Shown here: in pieces, positions 44,263 to 53,932 of the stretch
How positions within the stretch are numbered: the first letter of the stretch is position 1
Layout of the letters: every line of letters starts with the position of its first letter
Assembly (NCBI GenBank): GCA_944368775.1
Contig: CALVXB010000002.1
Coordinates: 110,981 to 174,980, forward strand
DNA: 64,000 nt
Direction of reading: 5' to 3'
From: an uncultured Clostridia bacterium
GTDB taxonomy: Bacteria; Bacillota; Clostridia; Christensenellales; Borkfalkiaceae
Program-made: the position numbers and the translations under genes
The notes under the pieces: generated by a model
Database searches by the model: none
What the model saw: the letters and a program-made list of their open reading frames with translations, nothing else
What the model was told of the DNA's origin: nothing

Positions 44263-45318
44263 ATGAAATTCATCCAAGCGAAAACATTGAAAGAAAAACC
44301 CGCCGACCAGAGCAAGCTGGGCTTCGGCAAGATCTTCACCGACTACATGCTGACGATGAAGTATAAAGACGGCAAGTGGGAAGAGCCGGTCATCGAGCCG
44401 TACGGCCCCGTTCCCTTCGACCTCGCGACCACCGTGTTCCACTACGCGCAGGGCATCTTTGAAGGGCTCAAAGCATTCCGCAACGACAAGGGCGAGGTGC
44501 GCGTATTCCGCCCGGAGGAGAACTTCAAGCGCATGAACCGCTCGGCCGACCGCATGTGCATCCCGCGCATCGATGAAAAGGTCGCACTCGACGGCCTGTT
44601 CGAGCTGCTGCGCGTCGAAAAGGAGTGGATCCCGACCGCGCCCGGCACCGCGCTGTACATCCGCCCGTCCATCATCGCGACCAACGTCGCGCTGGGCGTG
44701 CACGCGAGCAGCGAGTACCTCTTCTTCATCATCCTCTCGCCGGTCGGCAGCTACTACGCGCACGGCCTCGCGCCCACCCGCCTGCTCGTCGAGGACTACT
44801 ACACCCGCGCGACCGTCGGCGGCACGGGCGAATCTAAGTGCATCGCCAACTACGCCGTTTCCCTCAAGGCGGGCGAGGAAGCGGAAAAGAAGGGCTTCGA
44901 CCAGGTCCTTTGGCTGGACGCCAACGAAAAGAAGTACGTCGAAGAAGTGGGCTCGATGAATATGTTCTTCGTCATCGACGGAGAAGTCGTCACCCCTGCG
45001 TTGGTCGGCTCCATCCTGCCCGGCATCACCCGCAAGAGCAGCATCGAGCTGCTGCGCGCGCACGGCTACAAGGTATCCGAGCGCCGCGTCTCCATCGACG
45101 AAGTGCTCGAAGCGCAGAAAAAGGGCACCCTCAACGAGGCGTTCGGCACGGGCACGGCGGCGGTCATCTCCCCCGTCGGCATGATGGAATACAAGGGCGA
45201 GGACTACGTCGTCAACGGCGGCGAGATGGGCCCGGTCACCAAGTGGCTGTACGACACCATCACCGGCATCCAGACCGGCCGCCTCGAAGATAAGTTCGGC
45301 TGGGTCGTCAAGCTCTGA
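44263..45318 (+). CDS. ilvE: Branched-chain amino acid aminotransferase
   Basis: PLP-dependent class IV aminotransferase for the last step of leucine, isoleucine and valine synthesis. The 351-residue long-form protein has VFHYAQGIFEGLKAFR, LYIRPSIIATN, the PLP-lysine motif VGGTGESKCIANYA and FGTGTAAVISPVG. This long form resembles the eukaryote/Bacillus-type BCAT. Start follows aggaagaaacgga. Single gene with own promoter and a palindromic operator candidate. Confidence 0.95.
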   Translation: MKFIQAKTLKEKPADQSKLGFGKIFTDYMLTMKYKDGKWEEPVIEPYGPVPFDLATTVFHYAQGIFEGLKAFRNDKGEVRVFRPEENFKRMNRSADRMCIPRIDEKVALDGLFELLRVEKEWIPTAPGTALYIRPSIIATNVALGVHASSEYLFFIILSPVGSYYAHGLAPTRLLVEDYYTRATVGGTGESKCIANYAVSLKAGEEAEKKGFDQVLWLDANEKKYVEEVGSMNMFFVIDGEVVTPALVGSILPGITRKSSIELLRAHGYKVSERRVSIDEVLEAQKKGTLNEAFGTGTAAVISPVGMMEYKGEDYVVNGGEMGPVTKWLYDTITGIQTGRLEDKFGWVVKL

Positions 45319-45370
45319 TCCGCCCCCGGAAGGGCCTTCCGAAAACATCTGAAACAGCAAAAGGTCATGG

Positions 45371-45403
45371 CAGTCCGCGCCCGTAAGGGGGCGGACTGTT
45401 TGT
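45371..45403 (+). terminator. Terminator of ilvE
   Basis: Stem cagtccgc / gcggactg (45371-45378, 45391-45398) with inner ccc / ggg pairs, then tttgtc. Confidence 0.65.
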
Positions 45404-45423
45404 CAAAACAGTTTTTTGCGCGT

Positions 45424-45448
45424 TTGCGAGGTACTATGTCTGAGATAA
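45424..45448 (+). repeat. GTACTATG repeat, copy at recX start
   Basis: tttgcgaggtactatgtctgagata shares about 20 of 26 positions with the copy at 48348-48377; the recX ATG lies inside it. Could be chance. Confidence 0.3.
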
Positions 45449-46053
45449 CCGCCATCACGCCGCAGGTCAAGGACAAGGAGCGGTGCAACGTGTACGTAGA
45501 CGGCCGCTTTTACTGCGGCCTCAAGCTGGAGACGGCAGTGCGCTACCGCCTGCGGGCGGGGCAGCAGGTCGAACCCTCCTTCCTCGACGAGATCCAGCTT
45601 GAAAACGAGAAGGCGCAGGCGCTGGACAAGGCGCTCACCCACCTCTCCGCCAGCATGAAGACGGAGCGCGCCATGCGCGACTTCCTCCGTAAAAAGGGGT
45701 ACGTCGACGCCGTGTGCGACTATGTGCTCGAAAAGTTGCGCGAGTACAGCTTCGTCGACGACGCGGCCTACTGCGCGCAGTACGCCGAGTCCGCGTCCAA
45801 AAACAAGGGAGCGCGGCTGATCGCCTACGAGCTGCGCAAAAAGGGGGCGGGCGACGAGGCCATCGCCGCCGCGCTCGATGGGCTGGAAGGGGAGGACGAG
45901 GCGGCGCGCCGCGTGCTCGAAAAGTATATGCGCGGCAAGCAGCCGACGCGCGAGGTGCTCGCCAAGGCGTACCGCCACCTGCTCTCCAAGGGCTTCGGCC
46001 ACGACGTCGCAAAAGACGCCCTCGCGTCGCTGCGCGAGGACGACGAGCAGTAA
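45436..46053 (+). CDS. recX: RecX regulatory protein
   Basis: RecX modulates RecA filaments by direct binding. The 205-residue protein has the three-helix repeat pattern, e.g. LSASMKTERAMRDFLRKKGYVDAVCDYVLEKL and YSFVDDAAYCAQYAESASKNKGARLIAYELRKKGA in outline, and the terminal RHLLSKGFGHDVAKDAL. It is not next to recA (18890) here. Start at 45436; the ribosome site gcgaggt is modest. Confidence 0.9.
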   Translation: MSEITAITPQVKDKERCNVYVDGRFYCGLKLETAVRYRLRAGQQVEPSFLDEIQLENEKAQALDKALTHLSASMKTERAMRDFLRKKGYVDAVCDYVLEKLREYSFVDDAAYCAQYAESASKNKGARLIAYELRKKGAGDEAIAAALDGLEGEDEAARRVLEKYMRGKQPTREVLAKAYRHLLSKGFGHDVAKDALASLREDDEQ

Positions 46054-46063
46054 AAGCGGCGCA

Positions 46064-46093
46064 TTATGTCACGCATAGTACTATGCAAAACGG
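46064..46093 (-). repeat. GTACTATG repeat, palindromic copy
   Basis: On the - strand ccgttttgcatagtactatg continuing cgtgacataa; the centre gcatagtactatgc (46073-46086) is a perfect 14-base palindrome. 24 of 30 positions equal the copy at 48348-48377. Confidence 0.6.
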
Positions 46094-46115
46094 CAAAAAC
46101 AGGAGTAAAAGGGAT

Positions 46116-47609
<1,494 letters not shown>

Positions 47610-47643
47610 ATTTCGCCGCCCTCAAACGATCGTCCGCATCTCG

Positions 47644-47667
47644 TCGCCCGCCTTCGCGGGCGATTTT
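47644..47667 (+). terminator. Terminator of nnr
   Basis: 8-bp stem tcgcccgc / gcgggcga (47644-47651, 47656-47663), loop cttc, then tttt. Confidence 0.75.
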
Positions 47668-47806
47668 CGCGCGGCGGGTATAAAAGGCGGCCCGTTCGGC
47701 CATACTGACTGCGATCGGGCGGCTCTTCCCGAACCGACGCGCGCGTCGGCTACATATACTGTAAGGGGAGGGAGCTTCCGAAAGAAAAAGTGCGAGGTCG
47801 CAGGGG

Positions 47807-48154
47807 ATGGATATCAAGAGGGGAGAACTGTATTACGCGGACCTGAGCCCCGTTGTGGGCAGCGAGCAGGGCGGGGTGCGCCCCGTGCTCGTCGTGCAGA
47901 ACGACGTCGGCAACAAGTATTCTCCCACCGTCATCGCGGCCGCCGTCACCAGCCGCCTGACCAAGGCGCGTCTGCCCACCCACATCGAGATCGCAGGGCA
48001 GGCGTCCGGCCTGCAGCGCGACTCGGTCATCCTGCTCGAGCAGATCCGCACGCTGGATAAGCGGCGGCTGAAGGAGCGCATCGGCACACTGCCGCCCGCC
48101 ATGATGCGCAAGGTCGACGGCGCCCTGCTCATCAGCCTCGGCTGCGCCCGCTGA
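47807..48154 (+). CDS. mazF: MazF/PemK-type endoribonuclease toxin
   Basis: A 115-residue MazF-family toxin (EndoA/NdoA-like), a sequence-specific mRNA interferase. It has the N-terminal [30 protein letters not shown] with the catalytic arginine and [14 protein letters not shown] near the end. No mazE-like antitoxin is found upstream: the 197-base gap after nnr contains a terminator, an inverted repeat ccgacg-cgcg-cgtcgg (47734-47749) and a TATACT (47755-47760), but no coding frame with a ribosome site. The start follows tcgcagggg. Confidence 0.9.
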   Translation: MDIKRGELYYADLSPVVGSEQGGVRPVLVVQNDVGNKYSPTVIAAAVTSRLTKARLPTHIEIAGQASGLQRDSVILLEQIRTLDKRRLKERIGTLPPAMMRKVDGALLISLGCAR

Positions 48155-48167
48155 CTGCGCCCGCCCC

Positions 48168-48243
48168 GCCGTCGAACGCGCGCTATGCCGTCGAACGCGC
48201 GCCATGCCGTCGAACGCCCGCCCTGCCGCCGGACGCGCGCCGC
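48168..48243. repeat. Four 19-bp tandem repeats after mazF
   Basis: Units gccgtcgaacgcgcgctat and close variants start at 48168, 48187, 48206 and 48225. The unit is not a multiple of three and lies outside genes. The repeats sit between the mazF stop and its terminator, so they would be in its 3' untranslated region. Confidence 0.85.
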
Positions 48244-48258
48244 GTGCCCGCATTTCGC

Positions 48259-48287
48259 GAGGGCTCCCGTTTTCGGGGGCTCTTTTT
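48259..48287 (+). terminator. Terminator of mazF
   Basis: 11-bp stem including G-U pairs (48259-48269 with 48274-48284, loop tttt) followed by T. Confidence 0.75.
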
Positions 48288-48479
48288 GATTTGCGCCGAT
48301 TTTTTGCATTGCTTTACGTTATTTTCCTCAATATAACGCGGATATCGCCATTTTGCAGAGTACTATGTCTGGCATAGATCGGTGCTTTTCGCGCCCGCCT
48401 GCCGCATGGCGCGCCGCCGGCGGGCAGAGGGCGGCTCCCTTTATACGCGCGCCCGCGCGAATTTTCATGCGAAAAACCT
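48288..48479. other. Non-coding gap before lgt
   Basis: No gene seen. It has a weak promoter-like pair TTGCTT (48309-48314) and TATAAC (48332-48337) at 17 bases, then the GTACTATG repeat at 48348-48377. Any transcript from there would run into lgt. Confidence 0.35.
48348..48377 (+). repeat. GTACTATG repeat, copy before lgt
   Basis: ccattttgcagagtactatg continuing tctggcatag; 24 of 30 positions equal the reverse-strand copy at 46064-46093. Confidence 0.6.
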
Positions 48480-48508
48480 TTGAATTTTCCGCCGTTGTAT
48501 GGTATAAT
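48480..48508 (+). promoter_or_regulatory. lgt operon promoter
   Basis: TTGAAT (48480-48485), 17 bases, TATAAT (48503-48508). It should drive the whole lgt-cyuA run to 55213. Confidence 0.85.
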
Positions 48509-48599
48509 GGGGGAAAATCTCGCGGCGGCTATTTTCCGCCGAAGCAGCGGCCTCTCCGCCGCCTCTTTGAGGCGCGCGCCGGCCGCAGAACGGAGCACT

Positions 48600-49697
48600 A
48601 TGAACGAACCCAACTACTACATCCCGCCGCGCGGCTTCACCATTCCCATCGGCGACGGATTCACCATCTACTATTACGCGATCATGATCGTCTGCGGCAT
48701 CATCCTGGCGACGGTCGTCGTCGCGCTGCTCTTCAAGCGCCGCAACATCCCCGTCGATTGGGTGCTCGACCTGCTGCTGTGCATCCTGCCCATCGGCATC
48801 GTCTGCGCACGCCTCTTTTACTGCATCACGGACGGCGTGCCCCCCGCGCATTGGTTTTCGATGGACGAGGACTACGGCATCCGCGCGGGCGGCCTGTCCA
48901 TCATCGGCGGCGTCATGGGCGGCGCGCTGGGCGTCGTCCTCTTCTGCGTCATCCACAAGATCAACTTCCTGCGCGTCGCCGACTGCGTCGTGCCCGGCGT
49001 CATACTCGCGCAGGGCATCGGCCGCTGGGGCAACTTCTTCAACCAAGAGGTGTACGGCGCCGTCGTCGAAAACACCTCGCTGCAATGGTTCCCCTTCGCC
49101 GTCTATATCGAAAGGGCGGGCGAGTGGCACTACGCCTTCTTCTTTTACGAGAGCGTGCTCAACATCCTCGTGTTCGCGCTGCTCTTCGCGCTGATGTGGA
49201 ACTTCAAAAAAAAGCCGCACGGCCTCTCGCTCGCCGGCTATCTGGTCGGCTACGGCGTCGTGCGTTCGATCATGGAGCCGCTGCGCGACGCGCAGTACAT
49301 CCTCGGCGACAAGGTGCAGATCTCGTGGGTGATGGCGATCGTCATGGCGGTCGCGGGCGTCATGCTCGCCGCCTGCGTGCTCATCTGGAACTACAAAAAA
49401 TACGGCCGTATCTTCGGCGCGGCCGACCCCGAGCAGGCGCTCGCCGTCCTGCCCGTCTATTACACCAAGGAACAGCGCCTCAAAATGCAGGAGGAGGAAA
49501 AGAAGAAGCGCCCTGCCCGCAGCGCGCCGCCTTCTTCTCCCGCCTCTCCGCCGCCCCTGCCGCCTGCGGACACAGAACGGGGCACGCCGCTCGCCGAGGA
49601 GGAGTTTATCCCGAACGACGAGGGCGAACGGCCGGCCGAAAGCGCGGGCGCGCCGCAGCCCGCAGACGAGGGAGAACGTAAGAAAAAGGAGAACTGA
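48600..49697 (+). CDS. lgt: Prolipoprotein diacylglyceryl transferase
   Basis: Membrane enzyme that attaches diacylglycerol to the lipobox cysteine of prolipoproteins. Seven membrane helices are expected; the Lgt signature GRWGNFFNQEVYG is at about residue 140, with ARLFYCITD, GLSIIGGVMGG and GVVRSIMEPLRD also typical. After the last helix (about residue 265) there is a 90-residue charged, Pro-rich tail ending EGERKKKEN, absent in most Lgt. Start follows cggagcact. First gene of a long operon; LspA, the next enzyme in the pathway, is encoded downstream in it. Confidence 0.95.
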   Translation: MNEPNYYIPPRGFTIPIGDGFTIYYYAIMIVCGIILATVVVALLFKRRNIPVDWVLDLLLCILPIGIVCARLFYCITDGVPPAHWFSMDEDYGIRAGGLSIIGGVMGGALGVVLFCVIHKINFLRVADCVVPGVILAQGIGRWGNFFNQEVYGAVVENTSLQWFPFAVYIERAGEWHYAFFFYESVLNILVFALLFALMWNFKKKPHGLSLAGYLVGYGVVRSIMEPLRDAQYILGDKVQISWVMAIVMAVAGVMLAACVLIWNYKKYGRIFGAADPEQALAVLPVYYTKEQRLKMQEEEKKKRPARSAPPSSPASPPPLPPADTERGTPLAEEEFIPNDEGERPAESAGAPQPADEGERKKKEN

Positions 49698-49698
49698 T

Positions 49699-51141
49699 AT
49701 GCCGCGCAACCTGACCCTTTTGACCGACCTGTACCAGCTGACCATGATGAACGGCTACCTGCGCAACGGAAAGCAGGAGGACGTCGCCGTATTCGACCTC
49801 TTTTTCCGCCGCAACAACGTCATCACCTACTCGGTGGCGGCGGGGCTCGAGCAGGCGGTCGACTATATCCGCAGCATCCGCTTTTCGGAGGAGGACATCG
49901 CCTACCTGCGCTCGCTCGGTCTGTTCGACGAGGAATTTTTAGAGTATCTGCGCACCTTCCGCTTCACGGGCGACCTGTATGCCGTGCCCGAGGGCACCGT
50001 CGTCTTCCCCGAGGAGCCCATCATCACCGTGCGCGCGCCCATTTTAGAGGCGCAGTTCGTCGAGACGGCGCTGCTCAACATCGTCAACCACCAGACGCTC
50101 ATCGCCTCCAAGTCTGCCAAGGTCGCGTACGCGGCCAAGGGCGACACGGTCATGGAGTTCGGCCTGCGCCGCGCGCAGGGACCGGACGCGGGCGTGTACG
50201 GCGCGCGCGCATCCGTCATCGGCGGCTGCCGCTCCACCTCCAATGTGCTCGCGGGCAAGCTGTTCGACATCCCCGTCGCGGGCACGCACGCGCACAGCTG
50301 GGTGATGAATTTCCCCTCAGAGTACGAGGCCTTCCGCGCGTACGCCAAGCTCTTTCCGGATGCCTGCCTGCTGCTCGTCGATACATACGACACGCTGCGC
50401 AGCGGCGTGCCCAACGCCATCCGCGTGTTCGACGAGCTGCGCGCGTCCGGCCACGAGCCCAAGGGCATCCGGCTTGACAGCGGCGACCTCGCCTACCTCT
50501 CCAAGCGCGCCCGCAAGATGCTCGACGACGCCGGCTACCCGAACGCGATCATCTGCGCCTCGGGCGACCTCGACGAGTACCTCATCAACTCCCTCAAAAA
50601 CCAGGGCGCGAAGATCGACTTGTGGGGGGTGGGCACCAAGCTGATCACCAGCGCCGACATGCCCGCCCTCGGCGGCGTGTACAAACTGTCCGCCCTCTAT
50701 CCCGCGGGCGGCGGCATGATCCCCAAGATCAAACTGTCCGACAACTCGGACAAGATCACCAACCCCGCCTTCAAAGACGTCTATCGCATCTACGACAAAA
50801 AGTCGGGCAAGGCGGAGGCGGATCTCATCGTCGTGCGCGGCGAAAAAATCGACGAGAGCAAGCCGCTCACCATCTTCCACCCCAAGGAGACGTGGAAGCG
50901 CACCACCTTCACCGACTACCGCGTCCGCCCGCTCACCGAGCAGGTGCTGCGCGGGGGCGAGCTCGTCCGCCCGCTGCCGTCGCTCGCAGACATCTGCGCC
51001 TACGCCGAGCGAGAAAAGGAGAGCTTCTGGGACGAGTACAAGCGGCCGGACAACCCGCACGTCTACAAGGTCGACCTCTCGCAGCAGCTGTTCGACATCA
51101 AAAATAAACTTATTTCGGAGATCCGGGAAAGCAATGGCTAA
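49699..51141 (+). CDS. pncB: Nicotinate phosphoribosyltransferase
   Basis: NAD salvage enzyme making nicotinate mononucleotide. The 480-residue protein starts TLLTDLYQLTMMNGY and carries MEFGLRRAQGPDAG, the autophosphorylated histidine region PVAGTHAHSWVM, GIRLDSGDLAYLSKRARKM, ASGDLDEYLI and GVGTKLITS. It lies between lgt and a coiled-coil gene, overlapping the latter by 8 bases. Together with nadE and nnr in this window it gives several steps of NAD supply and repair. Confidence 0.95.
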   Translation: MPRNLTLLTDLYQLTMMNGYLRNGKQEDVAVFDLFFRRNNVITYSVAAGLEQAVDYIRSIRFSEEDIAYLRSLGLFDEEFLEYLRTFRFTGDLYAVPEGTVVFPEEPIITVRAPILEAQFVETALLNIVNHQTLIASKSAKVAYAAKGDTVMEFGLRRAQGPDAGVYGARASVIGGCRSTSNVLAGKLFDIPVAGTHAHSWVMNFPSEYEAFRAYAKLFPDACLLLVDTYDTLRSGVPNAIRVFDELRASGHEPKGIRLDSGDLAYLSKRARKMLDDAGYPNAIICASGDLDEYLINSLKNQGAKIDLWGVGTKLITSADMPALGGVYKLSALYPAGGGMIPKIKLSDNSDKITNPAFKDVYRIYDKKSGKAEADLIVVRGEKIDESKPLTIFHPKETWKRTTFTDYRVRPLTEQVLRGGELVRPLPSLADICAYAEREKESFWDEYKRPDNPHVYKVDLSQQLFDIKNKLISEIRESNG

Positions 51142-51724
51142 AAAATTCACCCAGCAAGAAGTGGAAAAACTCATCGCCGGCCTGCGCGAAGCGTACGACA
51201 TCAAGATCCGCCAGCTCAATTACCGGTTAGAGGGGCTCGTAAGCGAAAACCGCAGCCTGCGCGCCAGCCTCGCCGAGTACAAGAACAAGGAGAACAAAGT
51301 CAGCCGCGCCATCGTCGCCGCCGAGGAAAAGGGGGAGGAGATCAAGGCCTTTTACCGCATGTCCGCCGAAACGGAGTGGCAGACGCTGCGCCTGTTCGCC
51401 GACAAATGGCGGCGGCTCGCCGCGCAGATGGAAGAGCTGTGCCCGGGCGCGGAGACGCGCAAGTACGCCGCCTTTGCCGACAACCTCGCGGCGCTGCTCG
51501 GCCGGTCGCGCGCCTTCGCCCCGCAAGAGGCGGAAAGCGACGTCCCCGCCGCCGAGACCTTCGACCCCAAGGCGGTCATCGAAAGGTATGTGGAGGGGGA
51601 AGAAGAGACAGGCTTCAACCTCGACGACGTGCTCAACCCCAAGGGTGAGCTCGACCTCGAAAAGCTGTGCCGCAACCTCGGCCTGATGGACGACGGCCCC
51701 GCAGACGCGGCCGCGAAAAAGTGA
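51134..51724 (+). CDS. Coiled-coil protein of unknown function in the lgt-lspA operon
   Basis: A 196-residue soluble, acidic protein. Residues 5-75 are strongly heptad-like (KLIAGLREAYDIKIRQLNYRLEGLVSENRSL pattern), reminiscent of DivIVA or GpsB coiled coils, but the DivIVA membrane-binding N-terminus is not evident. A second helical part (about 75-115) has WQTLRLFADKWRRLAAQM. The C-terminus ends in a short conserved-looking block, GFNLDDVLNPKGELDLEKLCRNLGL. I do not recognise the family. Overlap with pncB and 7-base gap to lspA point to a cell envelope or division role. Confidence 0.75.
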   Translation: MAKKFTQQEVEKLIAGLREAYDIKIRQLNYRLEGLVSENRSLRASLAEYKNKENKVSRAIVAAEEKGEEIKAFYRMSAETEWQTLRLFADKWRRLAAQMEELCPGAETRKYAAFADNLAALLGRSRAFAPQEAESDVPAAETFDPKAVIERYVEGEEETGFNLDDVLNPKGELDLEKLCRNLGLMDDGPADAAAKK

Positions 51725-51731
51725 GGCGCGT

Positions 51732-52409
51732 ATGGTCATCGCCATCGTAACTTTGGCGCTCATCTTCGCCGACCAGCTCAGCAAGGCGCTCGCCTTTGCG
51801 CTGTACGGCGGCGGCGAGGAGGTCGAGCGCGTCACCTATTGGCTGGGCGAAATGTTCGGCATCAACAACGTATACAACGAGGGCATCTCCTTCAGCATCG
51901 GCGAGAACGGCGAGTACACCCAGCCCGTCGTCATCGCGCTCACCCTCGTCGCGTCGGCGGCCATCATCTTCTTTTTGTGCAAGCTGTCCAAAGACCGCCG
52001 TCTGCTGCGCTGGTCGCTCGCCCTCATCCTGGCGGGCGCGGTCGGCAACCTCATCGACCGCATCGCCATCGGCGCCGTGCGCGACTTCATCTTCATGGAC
52101 TTCGGCTTCACCCGCTTCAGCAACAACGTCGCCGACCTCGAGATCACCGTCGGCGCCGTCCTGTTCGTCGTCGCGCTGCTCTTCGTCGACAAAGACGCCG
52201 TATTCCGTTCTTCTAAAAAAGAAGAGGAAAAGGAGGTCGAGGAGGCGGTCGAGGAGCTGGAGGGGAAGGGTGTGCACATGCCCGACGTGCCTTCGTGCGC
52301 GCCCGGCGAGGACGCCGCGGGCGCCCCGCAAGAGGGCGGGGCAGGCACGCAGAGCGACGCATCGCAGGAGCGCGCCGAACGCCCGCCGCAGGGCAAAGAC
52401 GATGACTGA
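51732..52409 (+). CDS. lspA: Lipoprotein signal peptidase II
   Basis: Aspartyl membrane protease that removes signal peptides from lipidated prolipoproteins. Family motifs: IFADQLSKALAF, NVYNEGISFSI, GAVGNLIDRIAIGAVRDFIFM with the first catalytic aspartate and NNVADLEITVG with the second. Four membrane helices. After residue 155 there is a 70-residue hydrophilic tail rich in Glu, Ala and Pro, an extension like that of Lgt in the same operon. The stop overlaps rluD by 8 bases. Confidence 0.93.
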   Translation: MVIAIVTLALIFADQLSKALAFALYGGGEEVERVTYWLGEMFGINNVYNEGISFSIGENGEYTQPVVIALTLVASAAIIFFLCKLSKDRRLLRWSLALILAGAVGNLIDRIAIGAVRDFIFMDFGFTRFSNNVADLEITVGAVLFVVALLFVDKDAVFRSSKKEEEKEVEEAVEELEGKGVHMPDVPSCAPGEDAAGAPQEGGAGTQSDASQERAERPPQGKDDD

Positions 52410-53349
52410 GGGGCGGCGCGCGCTGCGCGCGCAGCAAAACTTTGCGCGGCTGGACGTGTTTTTGTCCGAGCAGCTCGGCATCACCCGCTCGGCCGCCAAA
52501 AAGCTGATCGACGACGGCCGCGTCACCGTGGGCGGCGCGCCCGCCAAGGCCTCCCGCCCCGTCGCCGCGGGGGAGGAAGTCGTCGCCGACGTCCCCGCAC
52601 CCCGCACCCTCGATCTCACCCCGCAGGACATCCCCATCGACATCGTGTATGAAGACGAGGACATCGCCGTCATCGACAAACCGCAGGGGCTGACGGTGCA
52701 CGCGGGCAGCGGCAACCTGTCCGGCACCCTCGTCAACGCCCTGCTCTACCGATTGAACAGCCTCAGCTCCATCAACGGCGTCGTGCGCCCGGGCATCGTC
52801 CACCGCATCGACAAGGACACGAGCGGCCTGCTCGTCGTCGCCAAAAACGACGCCGCCCACCTCTCTCTCTCCGCGCAGATCGCCGACAAATCGTGCGCGC
52901 GCGAGTACCTCGCGCTGTGCGACGGCATCTTCGGGCAGGATGAAGGCCGCGTCGAAACGTACATCGGCCGCCACCCGACCGACCGCGTCAAAATGGCGGT
53001 CGTCCCCGCGGGCAAGGGCCGCCTCGCCGCGACCCGCTTCGAGGTGGTCGAGCGCTTCCCGCAGGGGTACACGCTCGTGCACTTCAAGCTGGAGACCGGC
53101 CGCACCCACCAGATCCGCGTGCACTGCAAATATCTGGGGCATCCCGTCACGGGCGACCTCGTCTACGGTTCCAAAAAACAGAAGTTCAAGCTGGAAGGGC
53201 AGCTGCTGCATGCCTTCCGCCTGACGCTCACCCACCCGCGCACGGGGCAGAGGATGACATTTGAAGCCCCGCTGCCGCCGCACTTCCGCAAGGTGCTCGA
53301 CGCGCTGCGCGCTATAAAAAAGGAAGAACAAACAGGAGGCCCGCAATGA
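52402..53349 (+). CDS. rluD: RluD-family 23S rRNA pseudouridine synthase
   Basis: A 315-residue pseudouridine synthase: N-terminal S4 domain (RLDVFLSEQLGITRSAAKKLI), catalytic motif GIVHRIDKDTSGLLVVAK with the active aspartate at about residue 140, and FKLETGRTHQIRVHCKYLGHPV. lspA-rluD-pyrR is a familiar gene order in Bacillota. Which of RluA/C/D sites it modifies cannot be told from sequence. Start at 52402 inside lspA; stop overlaps pyrR. Confidence 0.94.
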   Translation: MTEGRRALRAQQNFARLDVFLSEQLGITRSAAKKLIDDGRVTVGGAPAKASRPVAAGEEVVADVPAPRTLDLTPQDIPIDIVYEDEDIAVIDKPQGLTVHAGSGNLSGTLVNALLYRLNSLSSINGVVRPGIVHRIDKDTSGLLVVAKNDAAHLSLSAQIADKSCAREYLALCDGIFGQDEGRVETYIGRHPTDRVKMAVVPAGKGRLAATRFEVVERFPQGYTLVHFKLETGRTHQIRVHCKYLGHPVTGDLVYGSKKQKFKLEGQLLHAFRLTLTHPRTGQRMTFEAPLPPHFRKVLDALRAIKKEEQTGGPQ

Positions 53350-53882
53350 TCGTCAAAGGGAAATTGATGGACGCAGAGGATATGCGCAACACCTTCCGCC
53401 GCATGGCGCATCAGGTCGTCGAGCAGGACGGCGCGGAGGACCTCGTCATCATCGGCATCCGCACGCGCGGCGTCACCGTCGCAAAGCGGCTGAAGGCGTG
53501 CATCGACGCCGTCGAGGGCACGGACATCCCCCTCGGCGTGTTCGACATCACCTTGTATCGCGACGACCTCGAGGACCTCGATTCTGAAGTGTGCTTTTCG
53601 GGCAGCGAGGTCGGCTTTTCCGTCGACGGCAAGACGGTGCTGCTGTGCGACGACGTCATCTACACCGGCCGCACGGTGCGCGCCGCCCTCTCCGAGGTGA
53701 TGGCGCTCGGTCGCCCCGCCCGCATCCGCTTCGCCGCGCTCGTCGACCGCGGCCACCGCGAGCTGCCCTTCAAGCCGGACTACACGGGCAAAAACGTGCC
53801 CACCTCCCGCCGCGAGGGCATCGCCGTCCGCTTCGTCGAGGACGACGGCGAGGACGCCGTGTACATTTACGATAAAGAATAA
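53346..53882 (+). CDS. pyrR: Bifunctional pyrimidine operon regulator / uracil phosphoribosyltransferase
   Basis: A 178-residue PyrR. The PRPP-binding loop VLLCDDVIYTGRTVRAAL is at about 97-114, with IIGIRTRGVTVAKRL, ITLYRDDL and the C-terminal RREGIAVRF. PyrR binds pyr mRNA leaders with UMP to cause attenuation; no pyr genes or binding loops are present here, so its targets lie elsewhere. ATG overlaps the rluD stop by four bases, with caggagg upstream. Confidence 0.95.
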   Translation: MIVKGKLMDAEDMRNTFRRMAHQVVEQDGAEDLVIIGIRTRGVTVAKRLKACIDAVEGTDIPLGVFDITLYRDDLEDLDSEVCFSGSEVGFSVDGKTVLLCDDVIYTGRTVRAALSEVMALGRPARIRFAALVDRGHRELPFKPDYTGKNVPTSRREGIAVRFVEDDGEDAVYIYDKE

Positions 53883-53932
53883 GCGCCCGTTTGCCGGGCG
53901 TGCAGCATAAAAAGAGGGATACACCAAACACG

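Noticed and set aside
46073..46086. The palindrome gcatagtactatgc as a chromosome dimer resolution (dif) site
   Set aside because: It lacks the asymmetric XerC/XerD arms of known dif sequences and occurs again nearby, whereas dif is unique.
48168..48243. The 19-base tandem repeats as a CRISPR array
   Set aside because: Units are directly adjacent with no spacers and diverge from each other; no cas genes are present.
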